From NCBI GenBank assembly GCA_948477625.1, contig CAOLNK010000002.1, positions 86,826 through 150,825 of the forward strand: DNA of 64,000 nt. The letters run 5' to 3'. Position 1 is the first letter of the stretch. Every line of letters starts with the position of its first letter. This stretch comes from an uncultured Candidatus Saccharibacteria bacterium. GTDB taxonomy: Bacteria > Patescibacteriota > Saccharimonadia > Saccharimonadales > Saccharimonadaceae. Under the pieces are notes generated by a model. That model was not told where the DNA came from. It saw nothing but the letters and a program-made list of their open reading frames with translations, and made no database searches. This document shows positions 16,456 to 25,674 of the stretch, one piece after another. The position numbers were made by a program, and so were the translations under genes.

Positions 16456-17918
16456 GCACCCTCCTTAAAAAGCGTATTAATGGTTTTCATAATATTTTTT
16501 CTTCGCACGATTATTATCAGGAACAATACTAGTGCAATTATATATCGTATAACAGCTATACTGTATATTAGTGTAATGAAGATTGTGAATATGCATAGAA
16601 TAATACCTATTGTAAAAATAAGTTTTGAATTGTAGAAGTTTTTATTTTTGATAAATGACATGTTATCTCTGACAATTTTTTTGTAGAATACATAGTGAAA
16701 AATGGCCAATAGAACATAGCATAAGAGTGTAGTATACCCTGCGGCATAATATCCAAATAATTTGATGCCAATATAATTCATGGCAATGTTAACTATAGCA
16801 CAGAAAGAGGTTGCAATGGCAATATTTTTATTCTTTTGGTAAAAGTATTCAATATTACTGAAAACGGAATATACCAATATGAAATAGACTGACGTTGCTA
16901 CTGGTGGAATGATATAGATTGCATCTAGGTACCTTTCGCCGGCAAAGACTTTGATTACTTCTGGGGCAAAAAGCATAACAGCGGCGCAAAGTAACGCTAT
17001 AAGTGTTGCGATTAGGTTTGTGACACGATTTATAGTTTTAATTTGCTTTTTGTTCTGCTCATCGATGGACTTGTATATATAAGGAGTGAGAGAGCTATTA
17101 ATAGCGGTAATTAGTAGCATAATAATAGTTGATATTGTATATGAGACACTGTAATACCCCGCTTGGGTATCTCCGACGAGTTGTCCGATCATAATCCTGT
17201 CTGACTGGGTAAGGACAAAATTCGAGAGATAGTGCGGTAGTAAGGGCAGATTAAAGATAAGCGCATATTTCCAGTATTTAAAGTTAACAACCTTCTTACC
17301 ACGGCTAAAGATAATTAGAAAGAGTGGTAGCGCAAAGATGACTTTGATGACCACATCAGAAATAGCGCGTGCTTCTACTTTATTGTCGGTACACAAGACC
17401 GCAATGACACTAGTCGCTAGACATATGATATTCATTGAAAGCGACAATAGCACTACGGATTTATACTTATAATCAAAACGTTTTTGAGCAAGCCATAACT
17501 CGTATGCTGGCATCGCTAGGAGCTCGGCAAACATGGCGACCATGAGTAGTGGCGGGAGCGAAAATATATTGGTCCAGAAATCTATATTTATGCCGTATAT
17601 TAATAAAAATACACATGTGATAATGGTCGTTAGGGATAGTTGTGATGAGGCAAAGTTTTGCCGGTCTTTTTTGTATTTAATAAGACCTTTTGTGAAACTT
17701 GATAAGAATAGATTTAGGGACGTAAAGATGATTAGGATATTAAACCATGACTGAAATATGGCGAATGTACCATATTGCTCGGTTGACATAATACGGGTAA
17801 AGATAGGCGTCGTTAGTAGCGCAATGCCCTTATTTAAGAAGTTACAGAATGTATACCAGAAGGTTGCCTTAACTGGATCTGAGAGTTTATTGTATTTGGT
17901 GAGTAGCTTACGGATCAT
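16452..17918 (-). CDS. Polysaccharide flippase (Wzx/MATE-like)
   Basis: The 488-aa integral membrane protein has about 12-14 hydrophobic helices. The opening (FWYTFCNFLNKGIALLTTPIFTRIMS) is typical of O-antigen and teichoic-acid flippases of the MVF superfamily. It should move undecaprenyl-linked repeat units across the membrane for polymerisation by the Wzy-like fusion protein. It overlaps the next gene by 4 bp and follows the acyltransferase by 2 bp, all on one transcript. Confidence 0.9.
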   Translation of the reverse strand: MIRKLLTKYNKLSDPVKATFWYTFCNFLNKGIALLTTPIFTRIMSTEQYGTFAIFQSWFNILIIFTSLNLFLSSFTKGLIKYKKDRQNFASSQLSLTTIITCVFLLIYGINIDFWTNIFSLPPLLMVAMFAELLAMPAYELWLAQKRFDYKYKSVVLLSLSMNIICLATSVIAVLCTDNKVEARAISDVVIKVIFALPLFLIIFSRGKKVVNFKYWKYALIFNLPLLPHYLSNFVLTQSDRIMIGQLVGDTQAGYYSVSYTISTIIMLLITAINSSLTPYIYKSIDEQNKKQIKTINRVTNLIATLIALLCAAVMLFAPEVIKVFAGERYLDAIYIIPPVATSVYFILVYSVFSNIEYFYQKNKNIAIATSFCAIVNIAMNYIGIKLFGYYAAGYTTLLCYVLLAIFHYVFYKKIVRDNMSFIKNKNFYNSKLIFTIGIILCIFTIFITLIYSIAVIRYIIALVLFLIIIVRRKNIMKTINTLFKEGA

Positions 17919-17920
17919 GT

Positions 17921-18424
17921 TTAATGAAATTTCTTTTGCTCTTTTAATGATTCGTAGTGTTCTTTGTCGCGATATTTGAATGGTATGGCTGGGTGTCCGC
18001 CAGCTACAGCTAATGGGGGGATATCTTTGACGACAACGCTGCCAGCTTGGATGATGGCACCTTCGCCAATTTTTGCTCCTCCAAGTATAATGACGTTATT
18101 CCCTAGCCAAACATTATCCCCGATTATAACATCTCTGTCGATAAAAGTATCGTCATAGGGTAGCGCATTGCCTTCGTAGTTATGAAAAGATGTTATAATT
18201 TGACAATTCATGCCGGAGTGAAAATTGGCGCCAATCATGATTTTGCCATCACCATACATTGACATGCCGTTAAAATAGACATTGGCGCCAAGGTGTGTTT
18301 TATGAGTAACGAAACTTTTACTACCAGTATACACACGGCCGCTGTAGGACGCTGCTCTCCGTTTTATCCTTTCACTATAGTATTTTTGTGCAAACTTCAA
18401 TTTGAGATTATTAATTATGCTCAT
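17921..18424 (-). CDS. Left-handed beta-helix acyltransferase (maltose/galactoside acetyltransferase type)
   Basis: The start at 18424 is chosen since GGGAGG lies 8 nt upstream. The sequence shows hexapeptide repeats (VIIGDNVWLGNNVIILGGAKIGEGAIIQAGSVV) that form the beta-helix, and the acetyl-CoA-binding end (VKDIPPLAVAGGHPAIPFKYR). About 167 residues, usual for this class. It probably O-acetylates a sugar of the surface polysaccharide. It overlaps the upstream fusion gene by 14 bp. Confidence 0.88.
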   Translation of the reverse strand: MSIINNLKLKFAQKYYSERIKRRAASYSGRVYTGSKSFVTHKTHLGANVYFNGMSMYGDGKIMIGANFHSGMNCQIITSFHNYEGNALPYDDTFIDRDVIIGDNVWLGNNVIILGGAKIGEGAIIQAGSVVVKDIPPLAVAGGHPAIPFKYRDKEHYESLKEQKKFH

Positions 18425-20303
18425 TAATCGCCCTCCCATTATTGTTGATAACTTTTGGTAAACTATAACACAGGGCTAGAAAAATGTATATATAACAATA
18501 TGATGATGGGCTTTCGAATATTGATATAGCCAAAAATGTTATTAGAAATATATTAAATACTATATTGTATCGTTTGTCCTTCATATTAGCTATGTCGTGC
18601 GTGCACGTGAAGACCATGATCCAAAAAGCTAACAATGTAATAATGCCGCCATCGAGGAGGTTTTGCAATATCTGGTTATGGGCATAAGTGAGTTTGTTGG
18701 AGCCAGGATACCATTTATTCCAGAAGACTTTTATTTCCGACCCATGGAGACCATATCCGTAGACTGGACTCTCTTGGATATTAGAGAGAGTTGATTGCCA
18801 TACAATGCCGCGACCGGAGAAGTCAAGAGCTTTTATGGTAGTGTTTAAGTTAGTTGACATTGCGATAATAATAATACTGGCTATAATACTGCAGATTATA
18901 TACGAGGGTGCTTTTGATTTGAATAATGTTAAGTCAAAATATTTATATAAAAGAACAACGATGAGTAGAAATATGGCTGTGAGATTGGCCGATATAGCAT
19001 CAACGTTTAGCATAGTAAATATAGACAATAGGCAGAGAATGCAAAGTTTAGCTTTATGGCGCTTATATAGAATGTAGTAGATGATTGCCGTAAAAATACT
19101 GAGTGCTCCAATTTGAGATATGACCTGCACATGTCCAATAAGTGTTGAATGCGATGAGTCTGTAAAGAATATATGGGTTAGGACCAAGTTCATAGATAAA
19201 ACAGCTAGGGAGACATTATTCATAGTATTCAACATTTTTTTTGGATTCGCTTGGATATTAATAATTATGAAGAGAAAGAATATCGGGTATGCGAACAATT
19301 GTTGTAGGCCAGTAGTTTGTGTACCGTTAAGTATTATGGTTATAATAGCAAGGACGCAAAAATAGCCAAAGAGTTGCGGGAAGTTTTTATTGTGAATAAT
19401 TGTCAGTATTGCTTTGACGCTTCGAATACAGATTAGGATGATCGCCATCCATGTAATTGCCGATAGGGCGATCTTGTAAGTTGTGTTGACGCCAGATAAA
19501 CCGCGCGGGAAGAAGGCAGCAGTAATTATTATGTAGTAATAGAGAGTATCTTTAATTGTGGCTTTATCTTTTATCCGACGAGTGAGGTTCTTCTTGTATT
19601 GTTTAAGTCTATTGATGGTTGCTTGTCCTATACTGTTTGAAATATATCTTTTGAAGCGATTGGTTCTTGATGTCCAGCTGGCAGTATAATGATGTATAGA
19701 AAAGCTCTTTTCTGATAAAAGAATTTCTGTATCTCCATGAGAAATTGGATCAAAATATTCCGGGGAGTATATACAGTACTTGTCCCTGTATTCGATTTGG
19801 TCACTTTGTTTGGGTGGGGTACCTTTGTCTAATAAATTTGATGCGATGATAGGACATGCAATTTGTTCTGGGCTTGCGCTTTTGAAATCTATTTTCTGAT
19901 ATTCGTCGATAAGCTTTTTAATAGTGGGGTGCCCTTTAGTTGCGCCAAAACCAAGGCCGGTGCCGATATAGCCACGATCTTGTTGCCTAGCAAAAAAACA
20001 ACTTTGCCCTAGTAATTCGTCTAGGTTTCTGATTACTTCAACGTCTGTGTCTAGATAAATTCCACCGTTTTCATGGATAATCTTTAATCTAGCAAAGTCA
20101 GAGACGAACGCCCAGGCCTTTCTTTCATAGGCATCTTTAATGAATTGGCAACAGTTAATATCGAAATTATCTTCATTCCATTCAACGATTTTGTAACCTG
20201 GACAAAATTTTTTCCAAGATTCAATACATTTCTTGACGCTTTTTGGGAGCGGTTTTTTGCCAAACCAACAATAGTGGATAATCTTAGGTATTTGCTCTTT
20301 CAT
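18411..20303 (-). CDS. Glycosyltransferase (DXD, OCH1-like) fused to a Wzy/O-antigen-ligase-type polymerase
   Basis: Residues 1-230 are a sugar-binding glycosyltransferase: [43 protein letters not shown] with the metal-binding DTD at 85-87. From about residue 260 the protein becomes a polytopic membrane domain of about ten helices. Its late loop ([29 protein letters not shown]) is the signature of Wzy polymerases and WaaL-type ligases. The single frame is continuous at 630 aa, with no sign of a frameshift. Joining addition of a sugar to polymerisation of the repeat unit in one polypeptide is unusual. Confidence 0.88.
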   Translation of the reverse strand: MKEQIPKIIHYCWFGKKPLPKSVKKCIESWKKFCPGYKIVEWNEDNFDINCCQFIKDAYERKAWAFVSDFARLKIIHENGGIYLDTDVEVIRNLDELLGQSCFFARQQDRGYIGTGLGFGATKGHPTIKKLIDEYQKIDFKSASPEQIACPIIASNLLDKGTPPKQSDQIEYRDKYCIYSPEYFDPISHGDTEILLSEKSFSIHHYTASWTSRTNRFKRYISNSIGQATINRLKQYKKNLTRRIKDKATIKDTLYYYIIITAAFFPRGLSGVNTTYKIALSAITWMAIILICIRSVKAILTIIHNKNFPQLFGYFCVLAIITIILNGTQTTGLQQLFAYPIFFLFIIINIQANPKKMLNTMNNVSLAVLSMNLVLTHIFFTDSSHSTLIGHVQVISQIGALSIFTAIIYYILYKRHKAKLCILCLLSIFTMLNVDAISANLTAIFLLIVVLLYKYFDLTLFKSKAPSYIICSIIASIIIIAMSTNLNTTIKALDFSGRGIVWQSTLSNIQESPVYGYGLHGSEIKVFWNKWYPGSNKLTYAHNQILQNLLDGGIITLLAFWIMVFTCTHDIANMKDKRYNIVFNIFLITFLAISIFESPSSYCYIYIFLALCYSLPKVINNNGRAINEHN

Positions 20304-20890
20304 AGAATGTCGTAAGTATGTTTAATTTTATTATACTCTTCTTTTGCATCTTTTGCAAGTTTGATATCCTTAATCTTTTTTGCGGGAACGCCTCCCCATA
20401 ATTCATTTTTCGCAACGTTTTTGTTAACGACTGAATTAGCCGCAATAACTGCCCCGTTACCGATATGGACTCCTGGCAATATCACACAATTTGCTCCTAT
20501 CCAAACATGGTCTCCGATTTCGATCGTAGCATGTGAGAAATCATTGGATGACGTTGCAGTATTAATATGGTTATGATCAACCAGCACGACATTATTGCCA
20601 AACATAGCATGGTTGCCAATTATGATATTATCCATGGCCGTAATAGAACAGTTATGGTTAAAGAAAACATTGTCTCCAATCTTAAGATTTGCGCCGTTGA
20701 TTGATGTTAGATATAGCGGACCCTTGGACATTAGGAAATGTCCAATTTTGATTGATGATTTCTGTTTGATGTCAATTTTAAACTTGCCCTCCAATGAGTT
20801 AACTGCGTGGACTTTGCATTTTTTGCCGAAGCGTAATTTTGCGTAACAATAAAACAACAGGCTTTTTATGGCTTTTATAAGTTTATGCAT
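20300..20890 (-). CDS. Hexapeptide-repeat acetyltransferase (WbbJ-like)
   Basis: This is a 196-aa protein with repeated hexapeptides, including [20 protein letters not shown] and [15 protein letters not shown], ending [16 protein letters not shown]. It is the second acetyltransferase of the cluster and overlaps both neighbours by 4-8 bp. It is expected to use acetyl-CoA to modify a glycan sugar. Confidence 0.88.
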   Translation of the reverse strand: MHKLIKAIKSLLFYCYAKLRFGKKCKVHAVNSLEGKFKIDIKQKSSIKIGHFLMSKGPLYLTSINGANLKIGDNVFFNHNCSITAMDNIIIGNHAMFGNNVVLVDHNHINTATSSNDFSHATIEIGDHVWIGANCVILPGVHIGNGAVIAANSVVNKNVAKNELWGGVPAKKIKDIKLAKDAKEEYNKIKHTYDIL

Positions 20891-21965
20891 GGTTCTCTCC
20901 GTATAGTGAATTATACTTTTTTAGAAAATTTATGTAATTATAGGTGTGATCATATGTTGACTTGGCGTTTTGTCGGATTTTTGATTGTAGCTTTAGGCCA
21001 GTAGCGAGTCTTATGATTTGTGCCGCTAAACTTTCGGTGTCTTCGGATTTAAATAGAAGTCCATTTCTCTTGTCGGTGATAATTTCTTTATGATTGTCGA
21101 TGTCCGATACGATTACTGGTTTTCCTATAGCTAATAATTCAATTAATGTTAGAGGTAGACCCTCACGTCTAGAAGGTGAAATTAATATATCGATTGGCGT
21201 AATAATTGATAAAGCGTCTTGTTGGAATCCAAGGAAGGTGATATGGTTGCTCAATCCAAGCCGCTTAGTTTGATTTTCTAACTCATGGCGTTGTTCTCCA
21301 TCGCCAATGATGAATGCATGAAAATTCAGAGAATTATTTTGCTTAATTAAGCTTAGCGCCTGGATGAAAATATCTATACCTTTATCATTAGTAATACGAC
21401 TGATTGAAGCTAGATAGACTTGTCCTTTTGGTTTTGGTGGGAGCAAATTAGTTTCATGGAGTTCTGGTTTTTTAACGGAGTTAGTAATAAGCGCGATTTG
21501 GTTTGATGGCAGTTGGTAGAAATCCGTGAGGTTCTTTTCTACGCTTTTGCCACAAGCGATGATTTTAGTGTCCCTAAATGAGAAATGACTTAGTTTTTTC
21601 TTGTCAGTATAGACATTGTGAGCTGTGTAAATAAGTCGTAATTTCGGATGTTGCATTTTGAGAAGTTGAGCGTAAAAAGCTGCCATGCGATGGTGAGAAT
21701 GAATGATACCAATTCGTTCTTTTTTAATAATACTTTTTAAGATTATGATTGTTTTGAACATAGTGAACGGATTTTTGCTGGCAATATCTGGGATGGTGTA
21801 ATGGGCAGTATGATGTTTTTTGAGGTTATTGATACGATAACCTCCAGTGGATGCTACGATGAACTTGTGATTTTTAATATCGCAACATAATTGTTCGACA
21901 ATCTTTTCGGCTCCGCCTTGCCCCATTGTTCTGGAGATGTGAAGGACGTTTGGTGTGTATCTCAT
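20883..21965 (-). CDS. Glycosyltransferase family 4
   Basis: The 360-aa GT-B enzyme has the N-terminal donor loop [18 protein letters not shown] and the C-terminal nucleotide-sugar site with the E-x7-E type motif ([26 protein letters not shown]). It is a retaining glycosyltransferase extending the lipid-linked repeat unit. Donor specificity is not predictable. It is encoded between PssE-like and WbbJ-like genes on the polysaccharide transcript. Confidence 0.9.
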   Translation of the reverse strand: MRYTPNVLHISRTMGQGGAEKIVEQLCCDIKNHKFIVASTGGYRINNLKKHHTAHYTIPDIASKNPFTMFKTIIILKSIIKKERIGIIHSHHRMAAFYAQLLKMQHPKLRLIYTAHNVYTDKKKLSHFSFRDTKIIACGKSVEKNLTDFYQLPSNQIALITNSVKKPELHETNLLPPKPKGQVYLASISRITNDKGIDIFIQALSLIKQNNSLNFHAFIIGDGEQRHELENQTKRLGLSNHITFLGFQQDALSIITPIDILISPSRREGLPLTLIELLAIGKPVIVSDIDNHKEIITDKRNGLLFKSEDTESLAAQIIRLATGLKLQSKIRQNAKSTYDHTYNYINFLKKYNSLYGENHA

Positions 21966-21966
21966 A

Positions 21967-22449
21967 TTATTTTAGTCCTCGAATCAGCTGTTCTAGATTA
22001 TCGCAGAATTGACGATTGTGGGAAGTGAATGATGAGGTATGCTTTTTCTTGTTGAGTAAAGCGTTTTTAAAATCAGAGTAATTTTCGATTAGTTTGATAG
22101 TGTGTTGAGTATCATTGACTTTGCGACAAAAATCCACTTGATGATTATTGACATGTTCTGAATACATCGCTTTCCTGGGTACAACAATTGGCTCTTTACC
22201 CTTTGCTAGTACGGGGATAAAACTGGATGGCCCGCCGTGAGTAATTACGAGTCTAGCTTCGTCGATGTAATTTAATATTTCGGTATGTTTTAAAAAACTT
22301 GTCACTTTGAAATTCCTGGGCATATATGTGGAATATCCAGACTGACAGATTATTTCCTCGGCAATGTCGTTTTCGTCGATAAATCTATCCATGTATTTGA
22401 GAAGGCGATCGAAAGGCTGTTCATGTGTGCCGACAGTGATAAAGATCAT
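21967..22449 (-). CDS. PssE/Alg13-like glycosyltransferase catalytic subunit
   Basis: The 160-aa protein starts MIFITVGTHEQPFDRLLKYMD and contains VITHGGPSSFIPVLAKGKEPIVVPR, the UDP-sugar-binding half of a split GT28 enzyme. Together with the next upstream gene (PssD/Alg14-like membrane anchor) it forms a two-subunit transferase adding the second sugar. The two genes overlap by one base. Confidence 0.9.
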   Translation of the reverse strand: MIFITVGTHEQPFDRLLKYMDRFIDENDIAEEIICQSGYSTYMPRNFKVTSFLKHTEILNYIDEARLVITHGGPSSFIPVLAKGKEPIVVPRKAMYSEHVNNHQVDFCRKVNDTQHTIKLIENYSDFKNALLNKKKHTSSFTSHNRQFCDNLEQLIRGLK

Positions 22450-22919
22450 CAGAAAATGCTCCCTAGATTGATTGCCTTTTTATAGATTTTCTTCATTTCT
22501 TCCCACTGGACAATAAACAAATCGGAAACCGGATGGCAGATTTTGCCTGTGACTGTAGGGGCATCAATGCGGTCATAGACTTCTATATAGATATTTTTTG
22601 TACCGCGCAATAATTTACCAAGCCAGAAGAATGGTATTGCAACGCCTGCGCCCGAAGATATAATGATATTGGGCTTTTCCTTGCGTAGTACCTTTAGTGC
22701 GAGGAACGAATTTTTGATAAGATTTTTAATATTGCGGTTAGTAGGAAAGTAGCAGTAGTATATTTTTTCCTCATCAAGGATATTATTAGTATCTTCTTTG
22801 TTGAAGCTGACCCAGGCATGCTCATCCTTTTCCCATATAGGTTTGAGCATGTAGAGATGTGCCAAGTGCCCGCCACTTGACCCAACTAGGAGGATTTTGC
22901 GCGTGCTTTTGTGTTTCAT
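22449..22919 (-). CDS. PssD/Alg14-like glycosyltransferase anchor subunit
   Basis: The 156-aa protein has KILLVGSSGGHLAHLYMLKP and the conserved ISSGAGVAIPFFWLGKLL, ending with a hydrophobic face that docks to the membrane. It recruits the PssE-like catalytic subunit. It follows the priming transferase directly, which fits addition of the second sugar. Confidence 0.9.
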   Translation of the reverse strand: MKHKSTRKILLVGSSGGHLAHLYMLKPIWEKDEHAWVSFNKEDTNNILDEEKIYYCYFPTNRNIKNLIKNSFLALKVLRKEKPNIIISSGAGVAIPFFWLGKLLRGTKNIYIEVYDRIDAPTVTGKICHPVSDLFIVQWEEMKKIYKKAINLGSIF

Positions 22920-23528
22920 CTATCCATTACCCCCGCCGAAGATGGTCTTGAATGTGTCTAGAAAAATATTGAAGTCGTACGTAAAACACTGCTCGTAGGC
23001 TGACTCCAGGCGTAGGCGCTCTTCGAAAAGCATGTTATTGTGGCTGGAGACTTGCCATAGCCCAGTGATGCCGGGCTTGGTTTCGATAATTTTGTGGTAG
23101 TATTTGCCCATGTATTGCTTTTCTGTGAGTAGGTATGGGCGATTGCCGATGAGTGACATATTGCCAAGGACGATGTTGATAAATTGCGGGGCTTCGTCAA
23201 TGGAATAGCGGCGTAGAATTCCGCCGATCTTGGTGATGCGAGGATCGTTGGAAAGCTTTTTGTACTTTTCGTATTCGTCGCGGATTTTTTTGTCTTTTTG
23301 CATTAGCTCTTGGAGCTTTGCTTCAGCATTCCAAACCATGGAACGGTACTTGTAGATCTTGAAGGTCTTGCCATGCTTGCCGATGCGCTCTTGGGTATAA
23401 AAAATCGGATGAAAATCACCCGTGCAAATGTAGACTAGCTTGATGATGATTGTGAGTGGCACCAAAAAAACTAACCCAATAAGGCCTATAATGATATCAC
23501 TCAATCGTTTCACGCATGCATAAATCAT
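22920..23528 (-). CDS. Priming undecaprenyl-phosphate sugar-phosphotransferase
   Basis: The 202-aa enzyme is the short (single-domain) form of the bacterial sugar transferase family: an N-terminal re-entrant membrane helix (IIIGLIGLVFLVPLTIIIKLV), then FYTQERIGKHGKTFKIYKYRSM, a DPRITKIGGILRRYSIDEAPQ stretch and NRPYLLTEKQ, KPGITGLWQVS. It starts the repeat unit by loading a sugar-1-phosphate on undecaprenyl phosphate. It is the first gene of the cluster; the ATG at 23528 lies 18 nt after a run of 13 G and lacks an ordinary Shine-Dalgarno. Confidence 0.92.
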   Translation of the reverse strand: MIYACVKRLSDIIIGLIGLVFLVPLTIIIKLVYICTGDFHPIFYTQERIGKHGKTFKIYKYRSMVWNAEAKLQELMQKDKKIRDEYEKYKKLSNDPRITKIGGILRRYSIDEAPQFINIVLGNMSLIGNRPYLLTEKQYMGKYYHKIIETKPGITGLWQVSSHNNMLFEERLRLESAYEQCFTYDFNIFLDTFKTIFGGGNG

Positions 23529-23546
23529 GGTGTTTCGCTAATTTCA

Positions 23547-23559
23547 CCCCCCCCCCCCC
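23547..23559 (-). repeat. Homopolymer of 13 G in the leader of the polysaccharide operon
   Basis: The plus strand shows 13 consecutive C, so the mRNA would carry G13 ending 18 nt before the first start codon and about 15 nt after the expected transcription start. In-frame stops (TGA, TAG) separate it from the start, so it is outside the coding frame. Such tracts slip during replication and could change translation or RNA structure. Confidence 0.85.
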
Positions 23560-23580
23560 TGTTATTTGATACTTGATATG

Positions 23581-23620
23581 ATTATAGCACGAAACTATCA
23601 TGAGCGTGATAGTTTCGTGC
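23581..23620 (-). promoter_or_regulatory. Promoter with a perfect 14-bp palindrome, polysaccharide operon
   Basis: The -10 box TATAAT is at 23581-23586 (minus strand). Immediately upstream, GCACGAAACTATCA and TGATAGTTTCGTGC (23587-23600 and 23607-23620) are perfect inverted copies around 6 nt, covering the spacer and the -35 position (where only TCACGC is present). No T tract follows, so an operator for a dimeric regulator is more likely than a terminator. Confidence 0.75.
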
Positions 23621-23700
23621 GTTCTGTAGGTAATTATATCACAGGTTACTGGATTGGGCAAGAGGAAGGGGAGTGTTTTTTGGAGATGCTGGCAGTCTCT

Positions 23701-23729
23701 TGATACGAGTGCTAATGTGTGCTAAAATG
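23701..23729 (+). promoter_or_regulatory. Promoter of the unknown 23.8-25.1 kb unit
   Basis: TTGATA (23701-23706), 17-bp spacer with TGTGTGC, TAAAAT (23724-23729). The extended -10 matches that of three other genes in the window. Confidence 0.65.
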
Positions 23730-23758
23730 GAAGTATAATTTAAAAACAGGAGGAATAA

Positions 23759-23809
23759 ATGAAAAAATATGCTAATTTCGGTGGAGACTCGGGTGTTACT
23801 GAGTATTAG
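23759..23809 (+). CDS. Small ORF of 16 codons, possible leader peptide
   Basis: AGGAGG lies 7 nt before ATG and the peptide MKKYANFGGDSGVTEY ends at TAG, 11 nt before the next gene's start. It may be a leader peptide or the stump of a larger protein. The strong RBS argues that it is translated; its role is unknown. Confidence 0.5.
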   Translation: MKKYANFGGDSGVTEY

Positions 23810-23820
23810 GAAAGGGAGAT

Positions 23821-24672
23821 ATGCGAAAACCACGAGATGTATTTCTTTATCATTCTGCGTGCAATCATAGTGACGGGTTGACTTTTGATGTGATTGTAGA
23901 GCGTATTGCTGAATTAGACACGTCCAAGAGATCAGTAGTCGTGCGTGGCGTGAGAAGTGTCCTGTGCATTGAATCTACTGACGATTTTTGGATCTTATCA
24001 TTACAAAATCTTAGTAATGACGATTTACCTAAAGTAGCTAACGATGATGATGGCGGAGATGAGCAAAACTTAGATGTTCCGCAGGGTAAAGCTTTGTCAT
24101 ACAAAAACTGCTTCGTTTTTAATCGTAAAACCAATGTTTTAGGGATGGCCAAGATTTCTATGTGTCCCAGAGTTGCTAGACTGGCTGCTGTTATTAACTC
24201 TATCATTCGTCAAGAGTATGAAGAATTGGGTGTGCCTGAGGATACTAAAGTAAGATTTCCCCAGATTTTTGAGAAAGGGCTTGCGGAGCGTTTGAGTAGT
24301 GCCAAGACGATTACCATGGCTCAAATATCTATGAAAGACTACTATGGGGACAATGTTAAAGAAAAGGACTTTGGGGCATATAAAGATTATATGGGAGGAC
24401 TTAACTATTCTAAGGTGACTAAATTGCACGGTAGAAATGGAGCAAATATTAAAGAAGTTGTGCAATTCATTATAGATGACGTAGTCCAATGTAATGATAT
24501 TGTTAATGATTTTGAAATTAGTATGAAGGTAGATGGAGAGCGCATCAATTTCTCTCAGTATTTCAAGCGATATAACGTGTCGGTATTGATGGATGAGAAT
24601 AATCATAAGTATGTTGATTATGTTGATCTTATTAGAGAGGTCGCTTCGATTGTGGGGGCATATGGTGTCTAA
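23821..24672 (+). CDS. Unknown soluble protein (283 aa), first gene of a two-gene unit
   Basis: The start has AAGGGAG 4-5 nt upstream. No membrane segment or signal peptide is evident. The protein shows an N-terminal mixed alpha/beta part, an acidic loop (NDDDGGDEQN) around residue 78, a middle part with NRKTNVLGMAKISMCPRVAR, and a helical C-terminus. I do not recognise the family. Its last 11 bp overlap a four-helix membrane protein gene, which suggests co-translation and a joint function. Confidence 0.6.
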   Translation: MRKPRDVFLYHSACNHSDGLTFDVIVERIAELDTSKRSVVVRGVRSVLCIESTDDFWILSLQNLSNDDLPKVANDDDGGDEQNLDVPQGKALSYKNCFVFNRKTNVLGMAKISMCPRVARLAAVINSIIRQEYEELGVPEDTKVRFPQIFEKGLAERLSSAKTITMAQISMKDYYGDNVKEKDFGAYKDYMGGLNYSKVTKLHGRNGANIKEVVQFIIDDVVQCNDIVNDFEISMKVDGERINFSQYFKRYNVSVLMDENNHKYVDYVDLIREVASIVGAYGV

Positions 24673-25078
24673 CAGTAAAGGGTTAAAGCCTAGCATATTC
24701 ATCTTTTTATGTGAGATGCTAGTATTGTTGATAGCTTTCGTGGGTGTATCATTATGCAATGATGGCGTGATGTTTGTAGCGAGACTATTAGAAGGTCTGA
24801 AGCTTGGAGAAACGTTGCAACCGCTGTTTGATTTAAACATGGCTATAATAGTTGCTTTTTTGATTGCGCTTGTGACTAATAGAGCATTTTGTTATAAAGA
24901 CATGGCGCTTAATCGCATTGCCAGAAACAGCACAGCTTTTTTTATCGTAAATTCGTTATTATTGGTGATTGGGTTTGCGTTGAATGTAGAAATGGCAACA
25001 TGTATCTTTGTTGTAGTAACCATAGGCAATTTAGTGAAGTTCTGGGATATTGCGAAGAATCTTCTAGGCGTTCTTTAA
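24662..25078 (+). CDS. Small four-helix membrane protein (138 aa), partner of the preceding gene
   Basis: The start at 24662 (MVSNSKGLK) overlaps the previous stop. Hydrophobic segments are at about 10-32, 58-75, 88-105 and 110-130, with few charges. No family is recognised. The tight overlap with an unknown soluble protein resembles sensor-effector pairs, but nothing in the sequence proves a defence role. Confidence 0.6.
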   Translation: MVSNSKGLKPSIFIFLCEMLVLLIAFVGVSLCNDGVMFVARLLEGLKLGETLQPLFDLNMAIIVAFLIALVTNRAFCYKDMALNRIARNSTAFFIVNSLLLVIGFALNVEMATCIFVVVTIGNLVKFWDIAKNLLGVL

Positions 25079-25144
25079 GGATTATTAGTGCTAATTTTTA
25101 TGTTATAAGATTACGCTTCTTGTCCGAAGAGTGAGTTTTATATG

Positions 25145-25669
25145 TTATTTATGCTTAGGGCGTCGATCCCCTATCCACCACACTAAATAATAACTTGAAA
25201 ACAACAATACTCCTACACACGCTCCGGCTGTATCGATTATGACATCCATTATTTGCCCGGTGCGGCCGTCAACGAAGGTTTGGTGGTATTCGTCGGTCAT
25301 GGCAAAGATGAAACACAGTAGTATAGTGACTGCGCAAGACAGTAGATATTTCTTGCTTCCAAAAATTACGCGACTAATAGTGAGCAGGAGTAGTGCCAAG
25401 ACAAAATACACTGTGGCGTGGATGACTTTGCGGAGTGGCGCATTGATAAGCTCGGCGGCTCTGGCGAGCTTTTCGTCATCTGGGTGAGAGTCGGTAATCC
25501 CAGCTTCGTTGGTGGCGTCAAGAACCTTGACGATAGCTTGCTCTACAATTCCCTTGCTTTTGCCGTTGGAATTTTCCGAACTCATGCCGGAAAGGTTAAA
25601 AATGGTGGTGCACCAAGCGATAATGATGGCAGCGACAATGCCGATGAAGGTGAGTTTTTTCTTGTTCAT
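25145..25669 (-). CDS. VanZ-like membrane protein
   Basis: The 174-aa protein has an N-terminal helix, a polar outer loop, and the VanZ core of three helices with the conserved RKVIHATVYFVLALLLL and TDEYHQTFVDGRTGQIMDVIIDTAGACVG. VanZ proteins are linked to glycopeptide (teicoplanin) tolerance and envelope biology; the biochemical activity is not settled. A second VanZ-like gene is at 50538-51074. Confidence 0.88.
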   Translation of the reverse strand: MNKKKLTFIGIVAAIIIAWCTTIFNLSGMSSENSNGKSKGIVEQAIVKVLDATNEAGITDSHPDDEKLARAAELINAPLRKVIHATVYFVLALLLLTISRVIFGSKKYLLSCAVTILLCFIFAMTDEYHQTFVDGRTGQIMDVIIDTAGACVGVLLFSSYYLVWWIGDRRPKHK

Positions 25670-25674
25670 ATGTT

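Noticed and set aside
23547..23559. The C13/G13 run as a plain sequencing or assembly error
   Set aside because: Possible in length by a base or two, but the tract's position between a promoter and a start codon is informative; kept as a finding with the length flagged for checking.
24662..25078. GtrA-like flippase for the small membrane protein
   Set aside because: Size and four helices fit loosely, but I could not match the conserved residues, so it is left unassigned.
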